Shown here: piece after piece, positions 34,466 through 43,711 of the stretch
Layout of the letters: every line of letters begins with the position of its first letter
Position numbering within the stretch: position 1 is the first letter of the stretch
The notes under the pieces: generated by a model
What the model was told of the DNA's origin: nothing
The model's input: only the letters and a program-made list of their open reading frames with translations
Databases searched by the model: none
Translations under genes and position numbers: made by a program
NCBI RefSeq assembly: GCF_006440775.1
Contig: NZ_VFTZ01000001.1
Span: 186,001-250,000 of the forward strand
Direction of reading: 5' to 3'
From: Mesorhizobium sp. B2-7-2
Lineage (GTDB): Bacteria > Pseudomonadota > Alphaproteobacteria > Rhizobiales > Rhizobiaceae
DNA length: 64,000 nt

Positions 34466-35134
34466 CTACTGCCTTGCGCCGTGTAGTGTTTTGAATGTGT
34501 TCGTCCAGGCGCGATAGGCCTCGTCATCGCCTTGGCTCCAGGCATCGAAGGCGCGCCAGGCGGCGAAAGATGATGCAGGCTGCTCGAGCAGCGCTCCGAT
34601 CGACTGATCGCCTGCGGGCCAGCCGGCCGGCTGGTCGCAAATCGCGTCTTGCGTGAGACGCCGCAGGTCGGCCAATGCGGAGCGGATGTGCGGCAGCGGA
34701 AATTCGAAGATGTCGGTGTTGTCCTTCGCTTCCCGAACCACGACCGCAAGTTTGGCGATTACGCCTGCCAGCGATTGAGCAGGCGTCGAAACGAGATCAG
34801 CCAGTAAGGTGTCGGCCTTCTCGGCATCATCCTGTTCCCGGGCATCGAGATCGCCGCAGTCGGCGCTAGCCCCCTCCCCGCGGCCAATAAGTGCGCCGGT
34901 GGGCAAGGGTGCGCCGTGGTCCAAGAGCCTCTCCTCCTCTTCCTGCTGCTCCCGGACGCAGGATGCCAGCATACCAACATGGGCGTCGATCCAGGCAAGG
35001 GACAGGAGAAGTGCGGGATCGGGTGACAACCGAGCTTCGGCTGACGGGCCGGCACGCTTTTTGGTCAACGGAAATTGCATCTCCCGTCCAAGCGTGACGG
35101 AAGGCAAAGTCGTGGTATTGTCGGAATCAGCCAT
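34466..35134 (-). CDS. Hypothetical protein upstream of fseA-like gene (222 aa)
   Basis: A mostly helical, acidic protein starting MADSDNTTTLPSVTLGREMQ. Its helices include LSLAWIDAHVGMLASCVREQ with a Glu-rich coil, then LPHIRSALADLRRLTQDAIC and a C-terminal SFAAWRAFDAWSQGDDEAYR. I recognise no family. It could start 14 codons earlier at 35176. It lies on the same strand 130 bp before the fseA-like gene, hence possibly part of the element's regulation region. Confidence 0.62.
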   Translation of the reverse strand: MADSDNTTTLPSVTLGREMQFPLTKKRAGPSAEARLSPDPALLLSLAWIDAHVGMLASCVREQQEEEERLLDHGAPLPTGALIGRGEGASADCGDLDAREQDDAEKADTLLADLVSTPAQSLAGVIAKLAVVVREAKDNTDIFEFPLPHIRSALADLRRLTQDAICDQPAGWPAGDQSIGALLEQPASSFAAWRAFDAWSQGDDEAYRAWTNTFKTLHGARQ

Positions 35135-35301
35135 GATCCGAGCTCCACACAGCTTGGCTTTGGTCAGGTCGGGCAAGGTGTTCCTGCACCCTGCTCGACC
35201 GTTTCACCGCCGCCCAAGCGACCTGGAGATCATCTCTCGTGAGCCGCAGGCGGTGGCAACTAGCGGTGATTTAAGTGAGCGCAGGCAAAAAATCAAGCCC
35301 T

Positions 35302-35580
35302 ATGGCATCAAATGATACTTTTAGTACGAATGAAATTACAAGCGGACAAATGCGAGCCGCACGTGCTTTGCTTCAATGGGATCAGAAGACGCTTGCGGAG
35401 CGGTCCAAGGTCTCGCTCGCTACAATCAAGCGACTAGAGCCCCTAACCGGTCCAATAAGTGCAAACAGAGTGACCATTGACGCGTTGCGACGAGCATTCG
35501 AATCCGCAGGTATTCAGTTTATCCCGGAGAATGGTGGTGGGGCGGGCGTCCGGCTCGCCAGCCGTTCTGATCAATTATAG
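35302..35580 (+). CDS. XRE-type HTH protein (92 aa)
   Basis: A small regulator: TSGQMRAARALLQWDQKTLA, ERSKVSLATIKRLEPLTGPI, then VTIDALRRAFESAGIQFIPE. The RAARALLxW opening and AGIQFIPENGGGAGVRL ending are the standard form of a common rhizobial HTH family. A GTG at 35275 could add nine residues. It is divergent from the 34466 gene with about 170 bp between. Its targets are unknown. Confidence 0.8.
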   Translation: MASNDTFSTNEITSGQMRAARALLQWDQKTLAERSKVSLATIKRLEPLTGPISANRVTIDALRRAFESAGIQFIPENGGGAGVRLASRSDQL

Positions 35581-35608
35581 GCGAGCTTGCGCGACCACCG
35601 GCCGAAGG

Positions 35609-35634
35609 CGCCTCGCCCGGGACCGGGCGAGGCG
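35609..35634 (-). terminator. Terminator of DUF736 copy 3
   Basis: A perfect 12-bp stem CGCCTCGCCCGG / CCGGGCGAGGCG with a two-base interior lies about ten bases after the stop. It could also end the convergent XRE transcript. Confidence 0.7.
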
Positions 35635-35643
35635 TCTGCCAGG

Positions 35644-35970
35644 TCACTCGCCGTTGCGGCGGTTGGGACGGGACCAGATGAGGCTGTGGCCCTCGCCTTC
35701 CTCGTCGGCGAAGAGGTTGGCGTAGATGGGAGCGGTGAAGCTCGGATCGTCGAGCTTGAGCCCGAGATAGTCGCGGCCCTCGTTGGAGCGCTTGGACCAG
35801 GCGGCACCGATTTCGGCCTTGCCGACCACCACGCGATGGGTTGGAGCGTTCTCGCCGCTGGCGCGGGTATCGGGGACGATGCGCACGCCCTTGGCCTGGA
35901 CGCTGAGGGTGACGATCTCGCCGGTGAACTCGTTCGCATTGGTCTTCTTGAAGATGCCGATGGTAGCCAT
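35644..35970 (-). CDS. DUF736 protein, copy 3 (108 aa)
   Basis: Identical to copy 1 except Thr for Ser in NAPTHR. It has the same start, ribosome-binding site and leader. The ORF extension to 36159 runs into the leader. With copies 1 and 2 it makes three intact genes within 8 kb, besides the diverged copy in the transfer operon. Confidence 0.88.
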   Translation of the reverse strand: MATIGIFKKTNANEFTGEIVTLSVQAKGVRIVPDTRASGENAPTHRVVVGKAEIGAAWSKRSNEGRDYLGLKLDDPSFTAPIYANLFADEEGEGHSLIWSRPNRRNGE

Positions 35971-36088
35971 TTTCAGTCTCCGTTCTCGTTTCCGAGCCCG
36001 CACCATGCGGCCTCGATGGCGATCGTGAGGCCGGAGGCGACCGCCGCCGCATCGCTTGCGACCGCAGCAAAGCGCAGGATGGCGAGGC

Positions 36089-36141
36089 GCGCGTTTCTTG
36101 GTTGCGCGAGGAATGGGCTTCGCCCAGGGGAAGAAACTCGC
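36089..36141 (-). ncRNA. Candidate structured leader RNA of DUF736 copy 3
   Basis: The same nested hairpin as in copies 1 and 2; the right arm reads AAGAAACTCGC, one unpaired base in the 11-bp stem. Confidence 0.45.
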
Positions 36142-36520
36142 GTCGCGCCATTGCGGCATAGGCGGTCGAGGCTTCAGCCGTCCTTCGGCCAGATCAGCCC
36201 GTTCGAGAGGTCGTTGGTGCCCGCTGTGAAACGGAGAGACGGGGACGATTGGATCATCTGCGCCTAAGGAGATGATGTGGACCCTTTCGCCGTGCAGATG
36301 TTACCGGGGCCCGACGTGTGCAGCATCAGAGGCTGGATCCATCTGGCGATCGCGGATGAGATAGGACTCGCCTTCGCGTGCATGACCGGGTAATGCCGTT
36401 GCTGGCTGCTATCGAAGCTGGCCCAGACACGCGCTCCAAATACCGGCTTTTGCAATTGAGCGGCCGCATATAGTGGACGTCTCATATAGGGCCAAAACGG
36501 AACGTCCTCTTTCAGATGAT

Positions 36521-37157
36521 TAAGATAGAAAAGCCGACATCGGCGGAGCCCAGTGCAGAAGAGCAACGTATTTACCGCTACGGTCGCGGGGACAAAGCGA
36601 TCGACGACGATTCCACAGGGCCGACTGAAGAAAAAAGTTAGCAAGATGCGAATAGGGATGCCTCAATCCGTTCGAAAGCGGCATAATGAACGAATAAGCT
36701 TCTCAGCACTTCCGGCATACCACCGTGACCCCCTCAGCGACTGAGACGAGGCGAGTTTCGAGTTACACCGACGCGACCAAGTGCGTCCTCGATTTTCGTC
36801 TGTCCAGACGCCGCCCATTTTCGGTCACCTGCCGATCATTTGCCCCCACACGGTGGTCCCTTCTGTGGCCAGGATGAAACACGTAGAACGAGGGCATATG
36901 ACGAAGTACAGGGTAGTTGATCTTGTCATGGCAGCAACGGTGATCCCTCTGGATTGCGCAATGCGCGATCTCCGATTGAAGGCGAGACCGCCTGTTTCTC
37001 CGCGTCGCATCCGCAAACGGCAAAGATCATCCACGCCTCGACGATGTGGAGGCTTTTTTGGCTAGCCGGCATTGTCCGCTCGGGACGCCTGACTTCAAAC
37101 AGGAGGAAGGCAGACGAACTTTGTTTGCAATAACATGGTCGGAGGGTACCTTGATAC
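36521..37157. other. Gene-poor stretch
   Basis: Short open frames exist on both strands, none with a ribosome-binding site plus a recognisable protein pattern. I see nothing here that I can support. Confidence 0.5.
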
Positions 37158-37478
37158 CTACTCTTGGGAAGCCGCAGCTCTGCGAGCCTGGGCCGTCATG
37201 GTCACTTGCTCAGTCCCTATAAAACCCCGATACGGCGAGCAGCGTCGGATTGCTTCGAATGCAGATCGAACGGCCTCTTCTGCATCTCTAGGATTGAACT
37301 CCAAGATCTTGATAGCCGAGACGTTTCCATCGTCAAAAGTTACGTCAAAATGCACGCTGAAGTCGCGGTTGAATCCTGCAGGCAATGTCCAACATCTTGA
37401 CGCGGCCTCCGCAACCCCAGGTCCGGCGGTCGCAGGGAAGGCCATGAACAAGGTCAGGGCACTGACCAGATTACGCAT
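37158..37478 (-). CDS. Exported TolA/TonB-C-like protein (106 aa)
   Basis: A signal peptide (MRNLVSALTLFMAFPATAGP) is followed by CWTLPAGFNRDFSVHFDVTF, DDGNVSAIKILEFNPRD and AVRSAFEAIRRCSPYRGF. The F-V-F, dipeptide-DG and AIRRCxPY pattern is the TolA/TonB C-terminal fold seen in many short rhizobial exported proteins. The longer open frame to 37715 has no signal-peptide logic. It is probably periplasmic; its partner is unknown. Confidence 0.7.
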   Translation of the reverse strand: MRNLVSALTLFMAFPATAGPGVAEAASRCWTLPAGFNRDFSVHFDVTFDDGNVSAIKILEFNPRDAEEAVRSAFEAIRRCSPYRGFIGTEQVTMTAQARRAAASQE

Positions 37479-38364
37479 TCCAACCGGCCACTTAGGACGG
37501 CCTGAAATATTCCAAGTCACTTGTAGGAGATGACGCGAACGTTGCACGCCTGGCATATTACGGGGTCCTGTTCGCATTAACGAACGACACCAGGAGGATA
37601 CTGGCGCAGGGCCGCGCCTCGAACGAGCTTTAAAGTCCGATAACAAATTGAGCAGATCGTGCCCGCGACCAGCCCAACGTCGGTCATCGTGGCGGTGATT
37701 GCAAACCTGAACCATGCGTTCCTCTCCATGAGATCGCTGCGCCGTTTGACCTGGCGTCGGGAGAATTTTGCGTTGAAGCTGCGACCAATGTCCTGAGGTC
37801 CGGATGAAAGAGTCCTGAAATTATCGGCGGAACGCGATTCAACTCCCGAATCTCCGAGCGGTGGATAGCAGGAGCAGCGGTCCTCCCCGGAGCGCTACCG
37901 AGGGACGGCAGCGCCTCGATGGCGCCGCTTGCATGACGACTGTGACCAGCATCGTGAGCTGCGCGCCCACACGGTAGACGCTCGGCGATCGCGATGAAAG
38001 CAGTCGGGCACGGTGCGCCGCACGGCGGCGAGCCGCCGAATAGGTAGCTCGGCGCGAGATTGAGGCGCCCACAGCCTCTGGCAGCCGAGACGCGACGCCT
38101 TCCCATTAAGAGCCTCCACCATCGAAATGTGGCGGCCGATCGGCCCGATAAGCTTTCAGAACATTTTCAGCGTGCCTTCAGGACACGCGGATCGAACAGC
38201 GGCAGGCTGCTTAAACGACTGGAGCTCACCCCGGCCCGGACAGGCTCAGCGCAGAGGAACAGAGATATGTCGAATCTGCATCTCAACAATGTGCTCCTGT
38301 TTCCCGGTGCTCAACGGGTGCGCGAACAGGCTGAAACTTGTGTTGCACCACTCGAGGAAACACC
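37479..38364. other. Gene-poor stretch
   Basis: Nearly 900 bases with only overlapping short frames on the minus strand; nothing recognisable. It may be decayed sequence between the element block and the LysE-led gene run. Confidence 0.45.
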
Positions 38365-38994
38365 ATGAGCTGTGTCGCCGTCAATGGATTCCAGACAGGC
38401 CTTGCGCTCGGTATGGCCTCCATGGTCTCGGTCGGACCGAACAATCTGATGTTGATACGCGAAGGCCTGCTGCGCGGTCGGATAATGTTCGTGGCTAGCT
38501 TAGTCTGGGTAACCTATGTCGTCCTGATCGCGACCTCCTATTTGCTCGCCGGGTCGATCGCGGGCGCCGAGCCAGCGTTCAAGACAGTCCTTTCCTGGCT
38601 CGGTCTAGCGGCCGTGGCATGGTTTGCGCTGCAATCCTTTCGTGCCGCATCGGTTGCCGGCTGCATCGAGGATCGCTCCAGCAGGGATGCGATCGGCCGC
38701 TCATGCTTCGCCCGCGTCATGGGCGTGGTGTGCATGAACCCGCTAACCTATGTCGAGCTGCTGCTGGTGCCGGCCGCACTTGGCCAGTCATTCGCGGCCG
38801 GCGGCGCGAGGGTCGAATTCGTCACGGCGCTGATGCTGATGGCCGCGCTGTGCTGCTACGGCTATGCGCTTGGCGGCGGCATGATCGCCTCGCTTCTTCG
38901 TGGCCGGACGAATGTGCGCATCTTCGACCTAATCTCCGGCCTCATCCTCACCGGCATCACCTTGACAATGGCAGTCGGGCTCGCCGGCCGATGA
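38365..38994 (+). CDS. LysE-family exporter (209 aa)
   Basis: A LysE/ArgO/RhtB-type amino-acid exporter: GLALGMASMVSVGPNNLMLI (the conserved GPN near the first helix), then about six membrane spans, including VVCMNPLTYVELLLVPAALG (NP motif). GAGGAA precedes the ATG. It leads a plus-strand run containing LOG and ChaC genes. The substrate is probably a basic or small neutral amino acid or a dipeptide product, which cannot be set from sequence alone. Confidence 0.88.
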   Translation: MSCVAVNGFQTGLALGMASMVSVGPNNLMLIREGLLRGRIMFVASLVWVTYVVLIATSYLLAGSIAGAEPAFKTVLSWLGLAAVAWFALQSFRAASVAGCIEDRSSRDAIGRSCFARVMGVVCMNPLTYVELLLVPAALGQSFAAGGARVEFVTALMLMAALCCYGYALGGGMIASLLRGRTNVRIFDLISGLILTGITLTMAVGLAGR

Positions 38995-39072
38995 GCGGCT
39001 TTCGGCGCCGCGTCGCCAGGTCCTAAACCAAGCAGCACTTGGCTCATTCCATCCCCCTTGCAGGAGATCGAG

Positions 39073-39357
39073 ATGAAACGCACGACGGAATTCAAGGGCG
39101 CGCTCGTCAGCATCGGCTATGACGCCCGGAACGGCACGTTCCTCAGCATCGCCGAGGTTCATCAGTTCCTTGAAGTCGTCGAGGCGAAGAGTAACGCCTC
39201 GGACAATGCCGCAGCGGTGGCGGGCAAAGGGGCGGAAGTCCATCGCGTCCGCCGCAAAAGCGCAGAAGTCGAATGTATGCCCGACATCGGCCAAGCCTCT
39301 CGGAACGCCGGCGAACTGCAGCAGACGCACTATCAAGAAATGATGCCGACCCAATGA
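39073..39357 (+). CDS. Small conserved protein (94 aa)
   Basis: MKRTTEFKGALVSIGYDARN, then GTFLSIAEVHQFLEVVEAKS; the VSIGYD segment is faintly like KTSC-type domains, but the K-T-S-C set is incomplete. AGGAG lies before the ATG. It ends in an ATGA overlap with the next gene, so the two are coupled. The function is unknown. Confidence 0.6.
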   Translation: MKRTTEFKGALVSIGYDARNGTFLSIAEVHQFLEVVEAKSNASDNAAAVAGKGAEVHRVRRKSAEVECMPDIGQASRNAGELQQTHYQEMMPTQ

Positions 39358-40250
39358 ACGCGAACCGCCCGGGCATACCGACGCGACAGGGGGAACCGGT
39401 AGTGAACATCCTATCGCATTTCGCCAAGAAGCAGACAGGCCTCGGCCAAACGAACCCAGTCGCCAAAGTGCTGCGCCGCACCGAGCAGCGGATGCGCGCC
39501 GCCCAACACGTTTCCAACGCGGACGGGCCACGGGCGCGGCGGGAAGGGGCGGGTATTGACTGGACCGCGCGGACACTGCCGCGTCTGGCAAAGGCGGCGC
39601 GGGCACGCATGGCCGGTCCCGGTGGCTATTACAATCTCGGCAATGCGCTGGGGCTTGCCATGGGCATCGCGGTGCAGCTCACCTCAGGCAGCGCGGTGCA
39701 CGGCACGGCGACAGGGGCGCTCTACGACTATTTCGCCGGCTCCGGCAGCGCGCTCGCGCTGACGCTGGCGACGTTGGTATTCTTCTGCAGTGGCGAGAGT
39801 TATCACCGCGCCTGGGTAGACCCCGGCGCATCCGACCAAAGGCTGAACCGGCTCGGCGACCTTTTATCCGCGGTCGGTGCAATTGGACTTGGCGCGGCGC
39901 TCTTCTTATCCGGCCAGCCACTCCTGGCGGCAACTGCGGGCCTAATGCATGCGTTTGGCAAGTTCGCCAGCGCGGCGCACCGGCCAGGCGTCCCCTTGTC
40001 CCTCGGATTGGGCTCAACCTGGCCCGCCGCTTGGCCAGATCCGTTCCGCAGCGCCGTGCTCGCCAGCCGGCTGCCGGCCATGCTGGCGGCCATGCTTTCC
40101 ATCGCCAACGCCCTGCCCGGGGTGTGGTCCGGCGGCCAGACGCTCGCGCTCGCCGCGCCGCTGACGCTGCTGGCCTGTTATGCCCTGTGGGCCAGGGCCG
40201 ACCTTATGCTGTTTGCCGGCCCTGGCACAGCTAGCTTGAATGAAGCTTGA
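39354..40250 (+). CDS. Multi-span membrane protein of unknown function (298 aa)
   Basis: An about 90-residue basic N-terminal region is followed by about six hydrophobic helices (GNALGLAMGIAVQLTSGSAV, ALALTLATLVFFCSGESYHR, LLSAVGAIGLGAALFLSG, LAAMLSIANALPGVW, ALAAPLTLLACYALWARAD). It has no family that I know. The ATG overlaps the upstream stop (ATGA). It sits between the small protein and LOG, with 11 bp to the latter, so it is part of one operon. Confidence 0.72.
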   Translation: MNANRPGIPTRQGEPVVNILSHFAKKQTGLGQTNPVAKVLRRTEQRMRAAQHVSNADGPRARREGAGIDWTARTLPRLAKAARARMAGPGGYYNLGNALGLAMGIAVQLTSGSAVHGTATGALYDYFAGSGSALALTLATLVFFCSGESYHRAWVDPGASDQRLNRLGDLLSAVGAIGLGAALFLSGQPLLAATAGLMHAFGKFASAAHRPGVPLSLGLGSTWPAAWPDPFRSAVLASRLPAMLAAMLSIANALPGVWSGGQTLALAAPLTLLACYALWARADLMLFAGPGTASLNEA

Positions 40251-40261
40251 GGAGATCGCCC

Positions 40262-40981
40262 GTGTTCGGGAGTGCTAACGAAGACAACAGTATGAGCGAA
40301 CAACTGCTTTATCCGCTGCAGATTAATATCAAAACCGTCGCAGTGTTCGGCGGCGCAAACCCCGGGAGTGACCCCCGCCTGAATATAGCTGCGGCGGCTC
40401 TGGGCAGCGAGATAGGAGCTGCGGGCATTCGCCTCGTTTATGGAGGCGGCAGCGAGGGATTGATGGGCGCGGTTGCCGCCGCTGCGGCCAATTCAGGGGG
40501 CGAGGTCATTGCCGTTGCACCGCAATTCCTGCTGGAACGGATGCGCATGCCGGGCGGCATCGCCCAGGTCATCGCAGTCCCCGACATGCACATACGCAAG
40601 CGGCTGATGTTCGACTACGCCGACGCCTTCGTTGCCCTGCCGGGCGGCATCGGCACGATCGAGGAACTGGCCGAGGTGATGACTTGGCGGAAGCTCAACC
40701 GGCACCAAAAGCCAATCCTTATGGCCAATTTTCTCGGCTTCTGGTCGCCTTGGCTGGCCTTGCTGGCCCATCTCGAGGAGACGGGCTTCCTGTGCGGCGA
40801 GGTATTGTCCGCCTGCCTCATCGCCGAACGGCCGGCGGCGATCCTGCCCATGCTGCAGCGCGGGGTCTCCTATGCGCAGGCGCCGCGAGCGGCGTGCGTT
40901 GCCGACGATCATGCGCATGCAAACGCAACGCCTTCACCAATGCCACAATTTGCTGCCAGCTCGATTGGGCATCCGGTCTGA
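40262..40981 (+). CDS. LOG-family nucleotide phosphoribohydrolase (239 aa)
   Basis: A 'lysine decarboxylase-like' LOG protein that removes ribose phosphate from cytokinin or other nucleoside monophosphates. TVAVFGGANPGSDP (Rossmann start), LVYGGGSEGLMGAVA and the signature LPGGIGTIEELAEVMTW (about residues 125-141) are intact. GTG 40262 is well spaced after GAGGAG; an ATG at 40292 and a TTG at 40247 are alternatives. Plant-associated bacteria use LOG to make free cytokinins, but most LOGs are general housekeeping enzymes. Confidence 0.88.
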   Translation: MFGSANEDNSMSEQLLYPLQINIKTVAVFGGANPGSDPRLNIAAAALGSEIGAAGIRLVYGGGSEGLMGAVAAAAANSGGEVIAVAPQFLLERMRMPGGIAQVIAVPDMHIRKRLMFDYADAFVALPGGIGTIEELAEVMTWRKLNRHQKPILMANFLGFWSPWLALLAHLEETGFLCGEVLSACLIAERPAAILPMLQRGVSYAQAPRAACVADDHAHANATPSPMPQFAASSIGHPV

Positions 40982-41083
40982 CCCTCACTTCACTTCAATT
41001 TCAGAACTAAATCAGCATCCGTTCAGGACACGACGGCCAAGCGCTGCGATGCTTCCGACAGAGAATATTGGACGAGGGCCGCG

Positions 41084-41722
41084 ATGAACATCGCCCTTAC
41101 TGAAGACCTCCTTGTCAAGATCGACTGCACGATCGATGACCCCGGCTCCGCGCCTGGGCTGCGATACATGGAGGATCACGACTATCTTGCGATCGGCAAA
41201 CGGCTGCTTGCCGATCGACGCCGCAACGTCTGGGTATTCGCCTACGGATCGCTTCTGTGGAATCCGTGCTTCGAATTCGTCGAGGAACGTCCGGCAACCG
41301 TGTACGGTTGGCATCGGCGATTTTCCCTGTGGCTAACCCGGTGGCGTGGCTCGCGCGAACGGCCTGGCCTGATGCTGGCACTCGATCGTGGCGGCAGTTG
41401 CCGGGGTGTCGTCTACCGTTTGCATGATCACAACATCGACCTAGCGATCAACCGGCTGCTGCGCCGGGAAATGGCGGCCAATCCGCCGACCAACGTTCCT
41501 CGCTGGGTGTCCGTCCGAAGCGCGGGCGGACAATTGCCGGCCATCGCCTTCGTCGCTAACCGGGCTGGCCCAGGATACGCGGCGGCGCTACCAGAGGAGA
41601 CCACCGTGGAAATCCTGTCGCTTGCCGCAGGCCATATTGGCAGCTGCGCCGACTATCTGCGCAGGACGGTCCTTCAGCTCGAAATTCGCAATATTCGCGA
41701 CGCAACGCTGTGGCGGTTGTAG
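41084..41722 (+). CDS. ChaC-type gamma-glutamylcyclotransferase (212 aa)
   Basis: Cleaves gamma-glutamyl peptides, classically glutathione, to 5-oxoproline and Cys-Gly. VWVFAYGSLLWNPCFEF (the YGSLxWN substrate loop), GWHRRFSLWLTRWRGS, RGGSCRGVVYRL and the downstream Glu-containing LRREMA segment follow the ChaC pattern, and the length is typical. It sits in the same run as the LysE exporter and LOG, so export of a product amino acid or dipeptide is possible (inference). Confidence 0.88.
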   Translation: MNIALTEDLLVKIDCTIDDPGSAPGLRYMEDHDYLAIGKRLLADRRRNVWVFAYGSLLWNPCFEFVEERPATVYGWHRRFSLWLTRWRGSRERPGLMLALDRGGSCRGVVYRLHDHNIDLAINRLLRREMAANPPTNVPRWVSVRSAGGQLPAIAFVANRAGPGYAAALPEETTVEILSLAAGHIGSCADYLRRTVLQLEIRNIRDATLWRL

Positions 41723-41789
41723 GGCAAAGTCGCCGCCTACCTGGCCTCGCTGCCCACGCCCCTGCCGCCACCAACCCTGGAGGTCGACC

Positions 41790-42062
41790 ATGCATGTGAA
41801 GGTTGAAGGACCATTCCCTCCGTCGATCATTGCGAGGGAGGAGGTGCATCGGATTTTGTCGACAGGCAGCGTTGAATTTTGTGGCGGTGAAGCGGTGCAG
41901 ATTCTGCACTACCTTGACGCTTTAACACCTCGCGACCAAATGGCGCTCTCCGGCGAAGCACATCGGGGGCTGTGGCGGCGCCTTGCCGGACTTTTCAGGC
42001 CAGCCTCTATCGCACCGGCGTCCGACGGGCTTGACCTTTACCGTCCTATGAGGCTCCGATGA
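41790..42062 (+). CDS. Small conserved protein (90 aa)
   Basis: MHVKVEGPFPPSIIAREEVH, then RILSTGSVEFCGGEAVQILH and YLDALTPRDQMALSGEAHRG. A good GGAGG site precedes ATG 41790. I recognise no family. It lies 67 bp after chaC on the same strand. Confidence 0.6.
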   Translation: MHVKVEGPFPPSIIAREEVHRILSTGSVEFCGGEAVQILHYLDALTPRDQMALSGEAHRGLWRRLAGLFRPASIAPASDGLDLYRPMRLR

Positions 42063-42098
42063 TCGCAGCGCGATCAGGCGCAGCGATGGTGCAGGTGC

Positions 42099-43616
42099 TT
42101 GGCACAACAGATCGGCAGCGCAGTTCTCGATCTCGAACGCGGCACTTTACGGCGCGACGGCGAGATCGTGCCCATCAGACCAAAGACGTTTGATTTGCTC
42201 GCCTTTTTGGTGCGCAACCCAGGGCGCGTGCTGAGCAAGGACGAGCTTTTCGAAGCGGTCTGGCCCCGCTCCACGGTCACCGAAGACTCGCTCACCCAGT
42301 GCGTTCGTGATGTGCGCAAATGCCTAGGCGATGAGACGCAGTCGCTGATCCGCAACGTTCCTCGGCGCGGCTACATATTCCAGCCCGCCGACGGCGCCTT
42401 GTCGATATCGCCTGCATCGGCAGCAGTTGAAGCCATACGAGCACCTGAGCCAATGGTCGCTATACTGCCGTTTCGGGTTAGCGTTGCGGATTTGGCAGCA
42501 AAGTCGCTCTTTGATGGCGCGGTCGAGGAGATCATCAACGCGCTTTGCTACTTCAAAACCATTGCGGTACTTGCGCGTCATTCGGCCTTCGCGCTTGCCC
42601 AATACTCCGACCAGGACGTCTGGGCGACCGCAGCGCGCCTCGGGGTGGACTTTGTTGCCGGAGGCACCGTTGAGAGTTTCGACGACGGATATCATGCGCG
42701 TGTTGTTCTGTCGGAAACAGCGTCCGGCCGGCAGGTCTGGACGCAAGCATTTTCATTCAAAATGAGCGAAATCTTCGCGTTTCAAAAAACCGTTGCGCGG
42801 CGGATCGCGGCGGCGCTGGTCGCCAATATCGAGAGCGCGGCCATGCGGCGTGTATCTCCTGTAGCTGCCGCCAATGTCGAGGCTTACGTCCATATTCTGC
42901 GTGGCATTGCGCTGCTGCGCAGTTATGGCGAGGGGGTGAACCAGCAGGCGCGCGACCATTTGCTGAAGGCGTTAGAACTCGATCCGGATTCGGGGCTTGC
43001 CCACGCCTATCTCGCTTTGGCGGATACGATCATAGGTGGGTATCTCAGCGCCCCACAGTCTGTGCTTGATCAGACTCACAACCGAGCCCTGCACGCCATC
43101 GGCCTCAGCCCCGACGAGGCACGATGCCACCGGATTTTGGCTTTGATCCTCCTTTATCGGAACGACTTCGAGGCTGCGGCGCAGCATTTCGTTCGGGCGC
43201 TGGAACTCAACCCCTACGATGCCGATACGTTGGCTCAGACCGGCTTTTTCCACGCGCTTTGTGGAAATGCCGAGGCCGGCTTGGCACTTCTGGACCAAGC
43301 GATCCAACTTAATCCGATGCACCCGCATTGGTATTATTTCGACAGGGGGGAGGCCCTGCTTATTGCGGGTCGCTACAGGGAAGCCGCTATGTCGTTCTCC
43401 TGCTTACCCCTGAAGAGTGTGTGGTATTGGGGTCGGCTCGCGGCATGTCATGCTCTCGACGGGGATATCGAGAAGGCGCGGTCATGCGCCAAAACAGGAA
43501 GCGAACTCGAGCCGAGTTTGACCGTAGAAGCGATCGTTGCAGACTTTCGCCTGGTGCGCTCGGAGCTTCAGCAACGAATACGATCTGCTCTCGAACTTGC
43601 TGGCTGGGAGAGCTAA
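42099..43616 (+). CDS. Winged-helix + TPR regulator, CadC-like (505 aa)
   Basis: An OmpR-type winged helix at the N-terminus (VPIRPKTFDLLAFLVRNPGR, then AVWPRSTVTEDSLTQCVRDV, RNVPRRGYIF) is followed by a TolB-like/adenylate-cyclase-associated region (MVAILPFRVS, GGTVESF) and a C-terminal TPR array (about residues 270-480: LDPDSGLAHAYLALAD, LELNPYDADTLAQTGF). No membrane span is evident. A TTG is the only start in frame. It is convergent with a paralogue, so the two may sense similar cues. Confidence 0.85.
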   Translation: MAQQIGSAVLDLERGTLRRDGEIVPIRPKTFDLLAFLVRNPGRVLSKDELFEAVWPRSTVTEDSLTQCVRDVRKCLGDETQSLIRNVPRRGYIFQPADGALSISPASAAVEAIRAPEPMVAILPFRVSVADLAAKSLFDGAVEEIINALCYFKTIAVLARHSAFALAQYSDQDVWATAARLGVDFVAGGTVESFDDGYHARVVLSETASGRQVWTQAFSFKMSEIFAFQKTVARRIAAALVANIESAAMRRVSPVAAANVEAYVHILRGIALLRSYGEGVNQQARDHLLKALELDPDSGLAHAYLALADTIIGGYLSAPQSVLDQTHNRALHAIGLSPDEARCHRILALILLYRNDFEAAAQHFVRALELNPYDADTLAQTGFFHALCGNAEAGLALLDQAIQLNPMHPHWYYFDRGEALLIAGRYREAAMSFSCLPLKSVWYWGRLAACHALDGDIEKARSCAKTGSELEPSLTVEAIVADFRLVRSELQQRIRSALELAGWES

Positions 43617-43711
43617 CGAGAATCCAATTCGATGCCTCCCCAAAGGTGTATGCGAAGTGATGATCAGATGAGCCGCAGGTGAGTGACGCCACAAAGGAAT
43701 CCAATCCTACG

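Larger units (their letters stand above)
35580..36520 (-). repeat. DUF736 repeat unit 3
   Basis: Matches unit 1 from the terminator through the DUF736 gene and leader, and onward in diverged form to about 36510 (AACGGAACGTCCTCTTT). The left edge directly follows the XRE gene stop. The outer part (36240-36520) has no convincing gene. Confidence 0.8.

Noticed and set aside
37684..38106. Overlapping minus-strand frames in the 37.7-38.1 kb gap
   Set aside because: No ribosome-binding site, no family pattern, and three competing frames; treated as decayed sequence.
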